DNA from: Enhygromyxa salina
GTDB lineage: Bacteria > Myxococcota_A > Polyangia > Nannocystales > Nannocystaceae
Length of the DNA: 64,000 nt
Reading direction: 5' to 3'
NCBI RefSeq assembly: GCF_000737335.2
Contig: NZ_JMCC02000029.1
Span: forward strand, 62,001-126,000
Below the pieces are notes generated by a model, which searched no databases, was not told where the DNA came from, and worked only from the letters and a program-made list of their open reading frames with translations. Both the position numbers and the translations under genes were made by a program. Position 1 is the first letter of the stretch. The number at the start of each line of letters is the position of its first letter. Below are positions 8,644 through 18,225 of this stretch, piece by piece.

Positions 8644-9531
8644 TTGTTCGAAGAGAACCGCCACTACGGACACGCGCACCTGCTGCTGTCGTACTGCGGG
8701 CTCTCGCCGCGCACGCAGATCCCCGTGCGGCTGCAGCATGGCTGGCAACCCGGAGTTGGCATGCGGCCCCAAGACATGGCCCAGCCGGGGCCGAAGATCG
8801 TGTGGTCGAGCCGCAACCTGGCGCGGGCGCGGGAGGCCGGGTACCGCGGGGCCGTGGCGATCGGGGCGCCGTGGCTGTACATGCCGCGCGCGCCCGACCC
8901 GGGGCCGGATCATCCGCGCAGCGTGTTGATCGTCCCGTTTCACGGCTGGGAAAAGCAGGCCCTCGCCGGGACCATGGACGACTACGCGCAGGCGCTGGTC
9001 CGGCTCGAGGCCGCGGGGTTTGGGCCGATCACCGTGTGCCTGTACTGGTTCGAGTACGAGCAGCCGGCGCTGCGCGAGGTGTTCGAGCGCCACGGGTTTG
9101 CGACCACGACGATGGGCGCTCGCGGTGACAACCCGGCGTTCTTGCAGCGGCAGCGGGAGCTGATCCAACGCCACGCGTACGTCAGCTCCAACCGCGTGAG
9201 CACGGCCGCGTTCTATGCCCTCGAGGCCGGGCGACCGTTCTTCTTGTACGGGCCGCTGGCCGGGTTGAGCGCGACCGAAGACGCGAGCGGCGAGCAATTT
9301 GATCAGTGGCAGCGCGATGAGTTTCCAAGCCTGGCCGCGGTCGCTGCCGACGCGGTCTGCAACGTCGAGCTTGGCGCCTACGAGCTGGGCGCGGAGCACA
9401 AGCGCACGCCCGAGCAGCTGCGCGAGCTGTTGCTGCTTGGCGCGGATCAGCGCGGCGCGCGGCTCACCGTTGGCCTGCGTCGTCGGGCGCATGATCTTGG
9501 CGTGGCGCTGGGTTTGGGTCGCCGGCCATGA
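8644..9531 (+). CDS. Probable surface-glycan biosynthesis protein, 5' end uncertain
   Basis: The conserved-looking sequence starts at FEENRHYGHAHLLLSYCGLS. The only nearby start in frame is TTG at 8644, and the frame remains open further upstream through repeat DNA. The protein has alternating Rossmann-like segments (PRSVLIVPFHGWEKQ, GFGPITVCLYWFEYEQ), a conserved-looking RVSTAAFYALEAGRPFFLYGPLAG, and no signal peptide. The overall pattern suggests a GT-B-like or capsule-related enzyme, but I do not recognise a defined family. Its stop overlaps the flippase start (ATGA), so it belongs to the same operon and pathway. The 5' end may have been altered by the adjacent repeat. Confidence 0.65.
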   Translation: MFEENRHYGHAHLLLSYCGLSPRTQIPVRLQHGWQPGVGMRPQDMAQPGPKIVWSSRNLARAREAGYRGAVAIGAPWLYMPRAPDPGPDHPRSVLIVPFHGWEKQALAGTMDDYAQALVRLEAAGFGPITVCLYWFEYEQPALREVFERHGFATTTMGARGDNPAFLQRQRELIQRHAYVSSNRVSTAAFYALEAGRPFFLYGPLAGLSATEDASGEQFDQWQRDEFPSLAAVAADAVCNVELGAYELGAEHKRTPEQLRELLLLGADQRGARLTVGLRRRAHDLGVALGLGRRP

Positions 9532-11093
9532 ACGACACCAACGACGTAAACGAGGCCGATCCAGCTCTGCCGAAGCTCGGCAGCTCGCGGGCTCGGATCG
9601 CACGGCTGTTCAAGAACTCGGGCATCTACGCGCTCGGCGAGCTCGGTCTGTCGCTGCTGTCGGTGGTGATGATGCCGATCCTGACCATGTTCTTGCTGCC
9701 GGCAGAGTATGGCGTGTTCTCGCTGGCGATGATGGCCTTCACCGGCTTCACGCACCTGTGCAACCCCGCCCTGCACGGATCGGTCACCCGCTTCTACTTC
9801 GATCACGAGCACGACGAGGCCGCCAAGGCCCGGTTTCAAGGCACGATCCTGTCGTTCTTGTTGGCGTGGTCGTTTGGCATGTGCGTGATCGCGACGGTCA
9901 CCGGCCCCGCGCTGTTTCCGTTGTTGTTTGTTGATCTTCCGTTTTGGCCCTACGGCCTGATGACCGTGTGGATGGTGTTTCTCGGCGTGCTGGGGGTCGT
10001 GCCCAAGGCGGTCTGGGTCGCGTCCGAGAACTCCAAGCCGTTCGTTGGCGTCAGCCTGCTGGGATCGGCGGTCAACGTGCTCGGCACGCTGAGCCTGGTC
10101 GGGCTCGCGGGGATCGGGGTGATGGGGATGTTCGTTGGCCGCGCCGCGAGCTTGCTCGTGCTCGCGGTCCCGTTCACCGTCTTCACGGTTCGTCACCTGA
10201 AGCTGGCGTGGAGCTGGGATGACCTGCGCTCGGCCCTGCGCTTCTCGCTGCCGTTGGTGCCGCACTTGATCGCGCACTGGGTGCTGGGCATGTCGGATCG
10301 CTTCGTCATCGTGCACTACTACGCGGGGCTCGACGTCAAGGCGACCGCGGCTGCGGTCGCGGAGCTTGGGATCACGCCCAACGCCGAAGGCGAGCTGAAC
10401 CTCGGCACGGGCGCGGTCGGGATCTATACCGCCGCGTACGACTTCATGAGCGCCGTCAACATGATCGCGGTGTCCATGAACAACGCCTGGGTGCCGCAGT
10501 TCACCCGCGCCCACGGGCGGCCTGAACAGCGCGCATTCGTGGCCCGCTCGATCACCTATTTCATGCTCGCGGTCGGCTCGATGAGCGCCGCGATGGTCGT
10601 GCTCTCGCCCACGATCGTGCGTACCGGGCTCATCAACGCCAAGTTCGCGTTCGCGGCCGAGCTCGCGCCGATCCTCGCGCTTGGCGGGTTGTTTCAGGGG
10701 CTCTACTACGTCTACGTGGCGGTGCTGTTCTACTACAAGCAAAACCGCCTGATACCCGTGATCACGGTCGTCAGCGGGGTGACCAACGTGGCGCTCAACC
10801 TGCTGTGGCTGCCGAAGTACGGGCTCGTCGGCGCCGCGTGGGCAACCGTCGTGGGCTACACGATCTTGGTCGTTGGCGTGCGCTGGGCGGCGCGGCGCTG
10901 CGAGATGCCGGACTTCGAAGTCGGCCGGCTCGCGCGGATCGCCGGGGTGCTGTTGGCGGTCGTGGCGGCCGGGATGCTCGTCGATGGGCGGCTTGGGGTC
11001 TGGCTGGAGCTGCTGGCCAAGCTTGGGGTGCTGGGCGTGGGGGCGCTGGCGCTGTGGGGTATGGGCGTGTTGGCTCGGCGTGAGCCGCAGTGA
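9528..11093 (+). CDS. Wzx-like polysaccharide flippase (MOP superfamily)
   Basis: This 521-residue protein has about 12-14 hydrophobic segments, beginning NSGIYALGELGLSLLSVVMM, a typical Wzx/RfbX-type N-terminus. Later helices include SLPLVPHLIAHWVLGMSDRF (a conserved polysaccharide-transporter signature region) and LALGGLFQGLYYVYVAVLFY. Family members flip lipid-linked oligosaccharides across the inner membrane. The ATG overlaps the stop of the upstream glycan gene by 4 bp, indicating translational coupling. A block of palindromic elements follows the stop within a few bases. Confidence 0.9.
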   Translation: MNDTNDVNEADPALPKLGSSRARIARLFKNSGIYALGELGLSLLSVVMMPILTMFLLPAEYGVFSLAMMAFTGFTHLCNPALHGSVTRFYFDHEHDEAAKARFQGTILSFLLAWSFGMCVIATVTGPALFPLLFVDLPFWPYGLMTVWMVFLGVLGVVPKAVWVASENSKPFVGVSLLGSAVNVLGTLSLVGLAGIGVMGMFVGRAASLLVLAVPFTVFTVRHLKLAWSWDDLRSALRFSLPLVPHLIAHWVLGMSDRFVIVHYYAGLDVKATAAAVAELGITPNAEGELNLGTGAVGIYTAAYDFMSAVNMIAVSMNNAWVPQFTRAHGRPEQRAFVARSITYFMLAVGSMSAAMVVLSPTIVRTGLINAKFAFAAELAPILALGGLFQGLYYVYVAVLFYYKQNRLIPVITVVSGVTNVALNLLWLPKYGLVGAAWATVVGYTILVVGVRWAARRCEMPDFEVGRLARIAGVLLAVVAAGMLVDGRLGVWLELLAKLGVLGVGALALWGMGVLARREPQ

Positions 11094-11097
11094 CGCG

Positions 11098-11430
11098 CCT
11101 ACGACCGCACACCCTGAGTTCGTTCCGGGTTAGGTGCGGAGCTGAGGCCCAAGGGCGAGGAGCGGCGACGACGCTGTACCGGGCGTACTGCTAGGGCACC
11201 GATCAGTTTGGAGTCGCGGCGTCAGGTGCGTCTGGGGCCGTTCCTGCCTAGGAGGGAGGCCGAAGCTGTATCCGGCATACTGCGAGCGCCGACCGACAAC
11301 GGCAGGGGCGGTCCCAGATGTGCCTGGCGTCGTGAATTCAAACTGATTGGCGCTCTAGGAGCTGCGACACTGCCATTGGGCCTCAGTGCCGTGCATAACC
11401 CGGATCGAACTCAGGGTGTGCGGCACTAGG
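11098..11430. repeat. Outer palindromic element interrupted by a second hairpin element
   Basis: The 59-base left arm (11098-11156, beginning CCTACGACCGCACACCCTGAG) is inverted at 11372-11430 (ending CTCAGGGTGTGCGGCACTAGG). About 50 of 59 positions match. The space between the arms is occupied mainly by the 168-bp hairpin element described separately, so one palindrome sits within the loop of the other. The right arm contains the stop codon of the DUF4276 gene. The flippase stop lies 5 bp to the left, so this element fills the whole intergenic space. Confidence 0.85.
11191..11358 (+). repeat. 168-bp hairpin element, copy 1
   Basis: The element starts CTAGGGCACCGATCAGTTTG and ends CAAACTGATTGGCGCTCTAG. 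The two 58-base arms pair along their full length around a ~52-base loop. Of 14 non-identical arm positions, 12 would be G-U pairs if the plus strand is transcribed, one would be A-C and one is a transversion. It matches copy 2 at 54670 over its whole 168 bp with a handful of substitutions. An apparent open frame beginning MESRRQVRLGPF crosses it but follows the repeat and is not a credible gene. Confidence 0.9.
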
Positions 11431-12100
11431 CCACGGCAAAGCGCTCGAGCATCTCTAGCCACGCCCCGAAGTGGGCACACTTCACGCGAATTCGATCCAG
11501 CGAGATCTGCTGCGCTGCCAACGGCCCGTGGAGCGTCTTTTGATACCTGGGGAACAAGCCCTCGATTCGCTTGGATGGCGCCGTGGCCGGACCCTCGTTG
11601 ATGTCTTCAGGAGTGGCGAAGCTGGCCTGCAAGGCGGCAAAGCGCTCAGCGCTGTCGCGGTTCGCGTTGACGACGCGGGGCAAGGTGGTGCTGTCAGAGA
11701 ACAACCACGCCTCAAACTCGTGCAATGCCAGAAACGCAGAGAAGCGTTGATCGCTGAAGTGCTGCGTGAGGTTGTCTTCGACGTGTTTCACCCGTTGTGC
11801 CGGTGAGCCGTTTGGCGGACGCGTCGAGATGCCGGGGCAGTCTCGCGGGAGCCCGTAGTAGTCGATTAGTGTCGTCACGAGTGCATCACCAGCGCCTTGA
11901 AGAATCCGCTTGACGTCGTTCTCGAGCTTGCCAAACGAAGTGACGCCTCCCTTGAAATTGGGTCCGGCCTTCACTTTCTTCGTCACCAGCAGGGTCGCGG
12001 AGAGATACAGGTTCTTGGGCCAAAAATGGGGCGCGAGCACCTCTTTGACGAAGCGCTCTTCGGTTTGGCCTTCGACCAACAAGATTGCCCGCTTGGTCAC
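11426..12100 (-). CDS. DUF4276 (Toprim-like) protein, second gene of ATPase pair
   Basis: The N-terminus LLVEGQTEERFVKEVLAPHF carries the acidic VEGxTE signature of Toprim-like DUF4276 proteins. Further family-type features are GKLENDVKRIL, TLIDYYGLPRDCPG and FLALHEFEAWLFSD, which supply the expected acidic residues. Toprim folds cleave or rejoin nucleic acids. The gene's start overlaps the stop of the upstream AAA ATPase by 4 bp. ATPase plus Toprim-like pairs recur in anti-phage systems (PARIS and OLD-type are established examples), so a defence role is plausible but inferred. Parts of this locus are visibly less GC-rich than the neighbours, consistent with transfer. Confidence 0.85.
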   Translation of the reverse strand: MTKRAILLVEGQTEERFVKEVLAPHFWPKNLYLSATLLVTKKVKAGPNFKGGVTSFGKLENDVKRILQGAGDALVTTLIDYYGLPRDCPGISTRPPNGSPAQRVKHVEDNLTQHFSDQRFSAFLALHEFEAWLFSDSTTLPRVVNANRDSAERFAALQASFATPEDINEGPATAPSKRIEGLFPRYQKTLHGPLAAQQISLDRIRVKCAHFGAWLEMLERFAVA

Positions 12101-13188
12101 GGACGCGCCCCAATGATGTTCTTTTCCCAGAGCTCCCCGAGCGAGTACTCGTCAGACCACGCGGACATGTCCTCGGAGGAGAGCTGTTTGAACACGCTCT
12201 GACCATCGTCGCGCTCGACCGTCCACACGTCCTCAGGAGTAAATTGGTTGATGAGAGTGACGGACTGCGTGGCTGCAATTATTTGAATCTGCGACGCCGC
12301 AGCGGACATCATGCTCGCGAGGTCCGTGATCGCGGCTGGGTGCAGGCCGAGCTCGGGTTCGTCGAGCAGGATCAAGCCAGGCGGGGCGGGCTGGAGCAGG
12401 AGGGTAGCGAGGCAGATGAAGCGCAGGCTACCGTCGGACAGCGCAGAGGCCTTGAAGAAGGCGTCACGGCCCCGCTCCTTCCATTCGAGCTGGATTCGGG
12501 ACGGGTTGAGGCGCGAGGGGGCGAGGTCGAAGCGATCGAAGAACGGCGCGACCTGTCGGACCGCACCTTCGATCGTGGCGAAGTTGTCGGGGTGCCTCTG
12601 CGCCAGAAAATACAGGTAGGCTGGGAGGTTGTCAGCGTTCGCGCGGAGGAATCGATTGTCATCGATCTCGCACAGCTGCTTCATTGGCGCTGTCGCCCCG
12701 GTGTCGTGAAAGTGATAGATCCGGTAGCCCTCGAGGTCCTGAAGCGCCTGACGAGCACACAGGTGTGAGTGGGCCCGAAGCTGGGACTCGTCCGAATGCA
12801 GGCCGATGTCGAGTTCGTAGGGTTCACGATACTTTTCGCGTTCGTGATAGAACGCCTGCTCGCGCGCGATGATCAGTCGGTTGTCTTGCGTTGGCACCAA
12901 GTCCACGGAGTAGCCGTTGGCGCGATTTCCTTCAGCGAAGTCTAGATTGATGTGCAGCGTGTCGGTGTGCTTGCGTCCAAAGTGCAGCAGCGCGTCGGGT
13001 CCACCTTTGGTCGCGGTATAGCCAGCCAAATTCTGCGTGACGATCTCGCGCAGGAGCCGGAAGACCCCGACAAAGTTCGACTTGCCGACGCCGTTGGCCC
13101 CGATCAGGATGTTCAACGGTGCGAGCGCCAGGGTCTGATCGCGGATCGACTTGAAGCCCTGGATCGTCAATTTCTCGAGTTTGCGCAC
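12097..13188 (-). CDS. AAA (ABC/SMC-like) ATPase, first gene of pair with DUF4276
   Basis: The start MRKLEKLTIQGFKSIRDQTL is typical of RecF/OLD/AAA_21-type ATPases. The Walker A motif GANGVGKSN follows at about residue 32. FKASALSDGSLRFICLATLLL forms the ABC-type signature region, and LILLDEPELGLHP is the Walker B plus D-loop. A switch-like IIAATQSVTLINQF segment comes later. These ATPases act as sensors or motors that control a partner nuclease. The partner here is the overlapping downstream DUF4276 gene. The two together look like a compact defence or stress module next to palindromic repeats. Confidence 0.88.
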   Translation of the reverse strand: MRKLEKLTIQGFKSIRDQTLALAPLNILIGANGVGKSNFVGVFRLLREIVTQNLAGYTATKGGPDALLHFGRKHTDTLHINLDFAEGNRANGYSVDLVPTQDNRLIIAREQAFYHEREKYREPYELDIGLHSDESQLRAHSHLCARQALQDLEGYRIYHFHDTGATAPMKQLCEIDDNRFLRANADNLPAYLYFLAQRHPDNFATIEGAVRQVAPFFDRFDLAPSRLNPSRIQLEWKERGRDAFFKASALSDGSLRFICLATLLLQPAPPGLILLDEPELGLHPAAITDLASMMSAAASQIQIIAATQSVTLINQFTPEDVWTVERDDGQSVFKQLSSEDMSAWSDEYSLGELWEKNIIGARP

Positions 13189-13232
13189 GCGTACCTTGCC
13201 CGTGGCGGGTCGCCGCGCAGGCTACCAGATCC

Positions 13233-15275
<2,043 letters not shown>

Positions 15276-15384
15276 CGAGGCACACTACCAGGACCATCCA
15301 GACCGCAGCGAGCGGGCTCCCGCTGGGGTCTGGCTGGTGTCGGCGAGCTGAGAAACCATCTGTCGGCTCCTATACAATGGTGTC

Positions 15385-16527
15385 GTGGCGACCCAACACC
15401 TCGTGCTCGTTCCTGGCTTCTTCGGGTTCGTGAACTTTGGTCCCCTGATCTACTTCGCCCACGTCCGCGAGCTGCTCGAGAGCGAGTTTCGGGCGCGGGG
15501 CTGCGACGTTCGGGTGCATCGGGTCCGCACGCATCCGGTCGCGTCGCTGCGCCAGCGCGCTCGAGATCTGCGCGACGTGATCGCCGAGCTGCCCGACGAC
15601 GGCCCGGTCCACGTCGTTGGCCACAGCACCGGTGGGCTCGACGCGCGCTTGGTCACCAGCCCCGGGGTGGATCTCGGCCCCGGCGAGGTCGAGGTCCACG
15701 CGGCCAGGGTTCGCAGCGTGATCTCGGTCTGCACCCCGCACCGCGGCTCGCCGCTCGCGGGTCACCTCGCCGGGATGATCGGCGAGCCGCTGCTGCGCTC
15801 GGTCTCGATCTTGACGGTGCTGTTTCTGCGGCACGGCAAGGTCCCGGCTCACTTGGCGCTGCGCCTGGCGCGGGTGCTGGTGGGCGAGGGGCTGCTGCCG
15901 AACACGCCGGTGCACGTGGTGCTGCAGACCCTCGAGCGCGAGGCCGCCGACGCCCTCGAACAAGACTGCAAGACCGAGGACGAGCGGCTCTCGGTCGCGG
16001 ACTTCATGCGCGAGCTTCGAACCGAGCCGCACCTGATCCCGCAGCTGATGCCGCAGGCGCTCGACCTGTTCAACGCGGGCGTCTCCGAGCGACCCGGGGT
16101 CCGCTATGGATCCGTTGTCGCCCGGTGCCCGGCGCCCAACTTGCGCTCGCAGCTGCGGGTGAGCGGGGGCCCCTACGAGCACGCGACCCATGCCTTCTTG
16201 CAGTGGCTGTACCGGCGCGCGACCCCGCTCTCGCCGGACTTTCACGTGCCCTTTGACGAGCAACAGCGCGGAGCCATGCGCGCGGCTTGGGGGGCGTTGC
16301 CCACCGCGGCCGACAACGACGGGATGGTGCCAACGGCTTCGCAGGTCCACGGGCGGATCATTCACGTGGCGACGGCCGATCACCTCGACGTGATCGGGCA
16401 TCTACACGATCCCAACCACGAGCCCGCGCACCACGACTGGATCTCCTCGGGCTCGGGGTTTGGCCACAAGAGCTTCGAGGCGCTGTGGACGGACGTCGCG
16501 GGGGCGATCCTCGAGGCGTCTCCATAG
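15385..16527 (+). CDS. Alpha/beta-hydrolase, lipase/esterase-like
   Basis: The GTG start gives MATQHLVLVPGFFGF, in which VPGFFGF is a lipase oxyanion-hole-like strand. The nucleophile elbow GHSTGG places the catalytic Ser at about residue 81. NDGMVPT and ADHLDVIGH near the C-terminus fit the catalytic Asp and His, as in triacylglycerol lipases. There is no obvious signal peptide, so the enzyme may be cytoplasmic or exported otherwise. The gene stands alone between a convergent lipoprotein gene and an XRE regulator. Confidence 0.8.
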   Translation: MATQHLVLVPGFFGFVNFGPLIYFAHVRELLESEFRARGCDVRVHRVRTHPVASLRQRARDLRDVIAELPDDGPVHVVGHSTGGLDARLVTSPGVDLGPGEVEVHAARVRSVISVCTPHRGSPLAGHLAGMIGEPLLRSVSILTVLFLRHGKVPAHLALRLARVLVGEGLLPNTPVHVVLQTLEREAADALEQDCKTEDERLSVADFMRELRTEPHLIPQLMPQALDLFNAGVSERPGVRYGSVVARCPAPNLRSQLRVSGGPYEHATHAFLQWLYRRATPLSPDFHVPFDEQQRGAMRAAWGALPTAADNDGMVPTASQVHGRIIHVATADHLDVIGHLHDPNHEPAHHDWISSGSGFGHKSFEALWTDVAGAILEASP

Positions 16528-16676
16528 CGCGGGTTCGCGGCCGCGCGCGCGCGCGGGACGGGAGGAGATCTCCCGGCCGTCGTCAGCTCACCCGAGCCGA
16601 CAACCTTGGCTGATCCGGAGCCGGATCGAAAAAAAATCTCTCGGAGGGGGTCACAGCAGGATCAACTCGACGCGAA

Positions 16677-17045
16677 ATGCCGACAACAGAAAAAGTGGCA
16701 GTTTCATTTGGGGCACACGTCAAGCGTCTCCGCGAAGTCCGACGGCTCACTCAAGAAGAGTTGGCGGAACGGAGCGGGCTCGCAGCCGACACAATCAGGC
16801 GCCTGGAGCATCAGGACTTCTCGCCCTCCCTCCGAACCTTGCGAAAGGTGTGTAGGGGCCTGGGTTTGTCGGTTGCGGCCATGTTTACCTCCTTCGAGCT
16901 CGAGGGCGTCCCGGAGGAGATCGCCCGGATCAACGGCCTGTTGGTCGGGCGCTCTCCCGCCGAGCTCAAATTGGTCGAGCGGGTACTCGCGACATTGTTC
17001 GAAGAACTCGACCGCGGTCCCGGGTCGGGGGCCGAATCGAGTTAG
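16677..17045 (+). CDS. XRE-family HTH transcriptional regulator
   Basis: This 122-residue protein has an N-terminal lambda-repressor-type HTH: FGAHVKRLREVRRLTQEELAER then SGLAADTIRRLEHQDFSPSLRTLRKVCRGLGLSVAAMF. No sensor domain follows, only a short helical tail. It is probably a DNA-binding repressor or activator of nearby or own transcription. Immediately after its stop there is an array of palindrome-containing 20-21-bp repeats, which could be its operator array, but this is a guess. Confidence 0.85.
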   Translation: MPTTEKVAVSFGAHVKRLREVRRLTQEELAERSGLAADTIRRLEHQDFSPSLRTLRKVCRGLGLSVAAMFTSFELEGVPEEIARINGLLVGRSPAELKLVERVLATLFEELDRGPGSGAESS

Positions 17046-17238
17046 CGCATCGGATCGCTATCAGTGCGCAGGGATCGCGATCCCTGCGCAGGGATCGCGA
17101 TCCCTGCGCACGGGATCGCGATCCCTGCGCACGGGATCGCGATCCCTGCGCATCGGATCGCGATCCTTGCGCATCGGATCGCGATCCTTGCGCATCGGAT
17201 CGCGATCCCTGCGCACTGGATCGCGATCAGTGCGCACC
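17045..17238. repeat. Nine ~21-bp tandem repeats centred on GGATCGCGATCC
   Basis: Nine consecutive 20-21-bp units begin GCGCA and contain the 12-bp palindrome GGATCGCGATCC. The outer two units are degenerate (ATCGCTATCAGT and ATCGCGATCAGT). The first unit starts at the last base of the regulator's stop codon and the array ends about 120 bp before the acyltransferase start. Regular spacing of about two helical turns is compatible with cooperative protein binding. No spacer sequences are present, so it is not a CRISPR array. Confidence 0.9.
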
Positions 17239-17360
17239 GCTTGGCGGCGTTTGGCGAAGTGTCGCGAACGTGAGCGAGCTGTCGTCAGGCTGTGCGCATA
17301 TGACTTGACGTCGGCGCGGCGAGCGTTGTTGGTTGGCGCGCGAGTCGGTAGTCTGCGTCC

Positions 17361-18107
17361 ATGAAGCGGGCTGCTCAGGTGGTCTTTGCAACGGTCTGGT
17401 GGCTGACCTTCGCGCTCGTGTGTGCGGTGATGTTTGTCGGCGCGACCGTGTGCTTCATGGTGACCGTGCCGTTCGACAAGCGCCGCGTGATCCAGCATCT
17501 GTACTCGTGCTTCTGGGCGCAGATCATGTTCTACCTCAACCCGTTTTGGCGGCTGCGGATCACGGGCCGCAGCAAGCTGCCGTGGCGTGGCAAGGCCGTG
17601 CTGGTCTCGAACCACGAGTCGCTCGGGGACATCTTGGTGCTGTTCGGGCTGTATCGTCCTTACAAGTGGGTCAGCAAGGCGGCGGTGTTTCGGTCGCCGT
17701 TCTTGGGTTGGAACATGCACTACAACGGCTACGTCCCGCTGCGCCGCGGCGACAAGGCCAGCATCGTGGAAATGAGCAAGCGCTGTCACGCGTGGCTCGA
17801 CATGGACATGCCGATCCTGATGTTTCCAGAAGGCACCCGCTCCCCCGACGCGGAGGTCAAGGCGTTCAAGGACGGGGCGTTTCGTCTGGCGGTAGAGGCC
17901 AATTGTCCGCTGTACCCGATCGTGCTGGTGGGCACCTCCGACACGCTGCCCAAGCACGGCTTGATGGTGAAGATCGCCGCCAAGTGTCATGTGCAGGTGA
18001 TGGATCCGGTGGATCCGCAACAATTCAAGGGCGATGTCGCGGCGTTCCGCGACCACGTGCGCGAGCTGATCATCGCCGAGAAGGCGCGGATCTTGGCTGC
18101 ACGCTGA
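17361..18107 (+). CDS. plsC: 1-acyl-sn-glycerol-3-phosphate acyltransferase (PlsC-like)
   Basis: The catalytic block NHESLGDILVL is the NHx4D motif. The substrate-binding block FPEGTRSPDAEVKAFKDGAF is the FPEGTRS motif, and a later PLYPIVLVGT block fits block IV. One or two hydrophobic segments at the N-terminus (VVFATVWWLTFALVCAVMFV) anchor it in the inner membrane. It transfers an acyl chain to lysophosphatidic acid in phospholipid synthesis. At 248 residues its length is normal. The ATG lies ~120 bp downstream of the repeat array. Confidence 0.93.
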   Translation: MKRAAQVVFATVWWLTFALVCAVMFVGATVCFMVTVPFDKRRVIQHLYSCFWAQIMFYLNPFWRLRITGRSKLPWRGKAVLVSNHESLGDILVLFGLYRPYKWVSKAAVFRSPFLGWNMHYNGYVPLRRGDKASIVEMSKRCHAWLDMDMPILMFPEGTRSPDAEVKAFKDGAFRLAVEANCPLYPIVLVGTSDTLPKHGLMVKIAAKCHVQVMDPVDPQQFKGDVAAFRDHVRELIIAEKARILAAR

Positions 18108-18225
18108 CGCACGCAAAGAACGCCGGAACATGGCCGGAAGATGGCGTTGCTCTTGGTCGCAACGACGACATGCTTGGATTCGCGCACGCAGTTGTGAGGC
18201 CCGCAGGGCCGCGCGAAGGAACAAG

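Noticed and set aside
11208..11429. Small protein MESRRQVRLGPF.. also at 54687
   Set aside because: The open frame follows the hairpin element in both copies; the conservation is explained by the DNA repeat and there is no ribosome site.
15385..16527. Polyhydroxyalkanoate depolymerase reading of the hydrolase
   Set aside because: GHSTGG is shared by many lipases; no substrate-binding domain or signal peptide supports the narrower call.
17045..17238. Possible CRISPR array
   Set aside because: Units are contiguous without unique spacers and no cas genes are present; simple tandem repeats.
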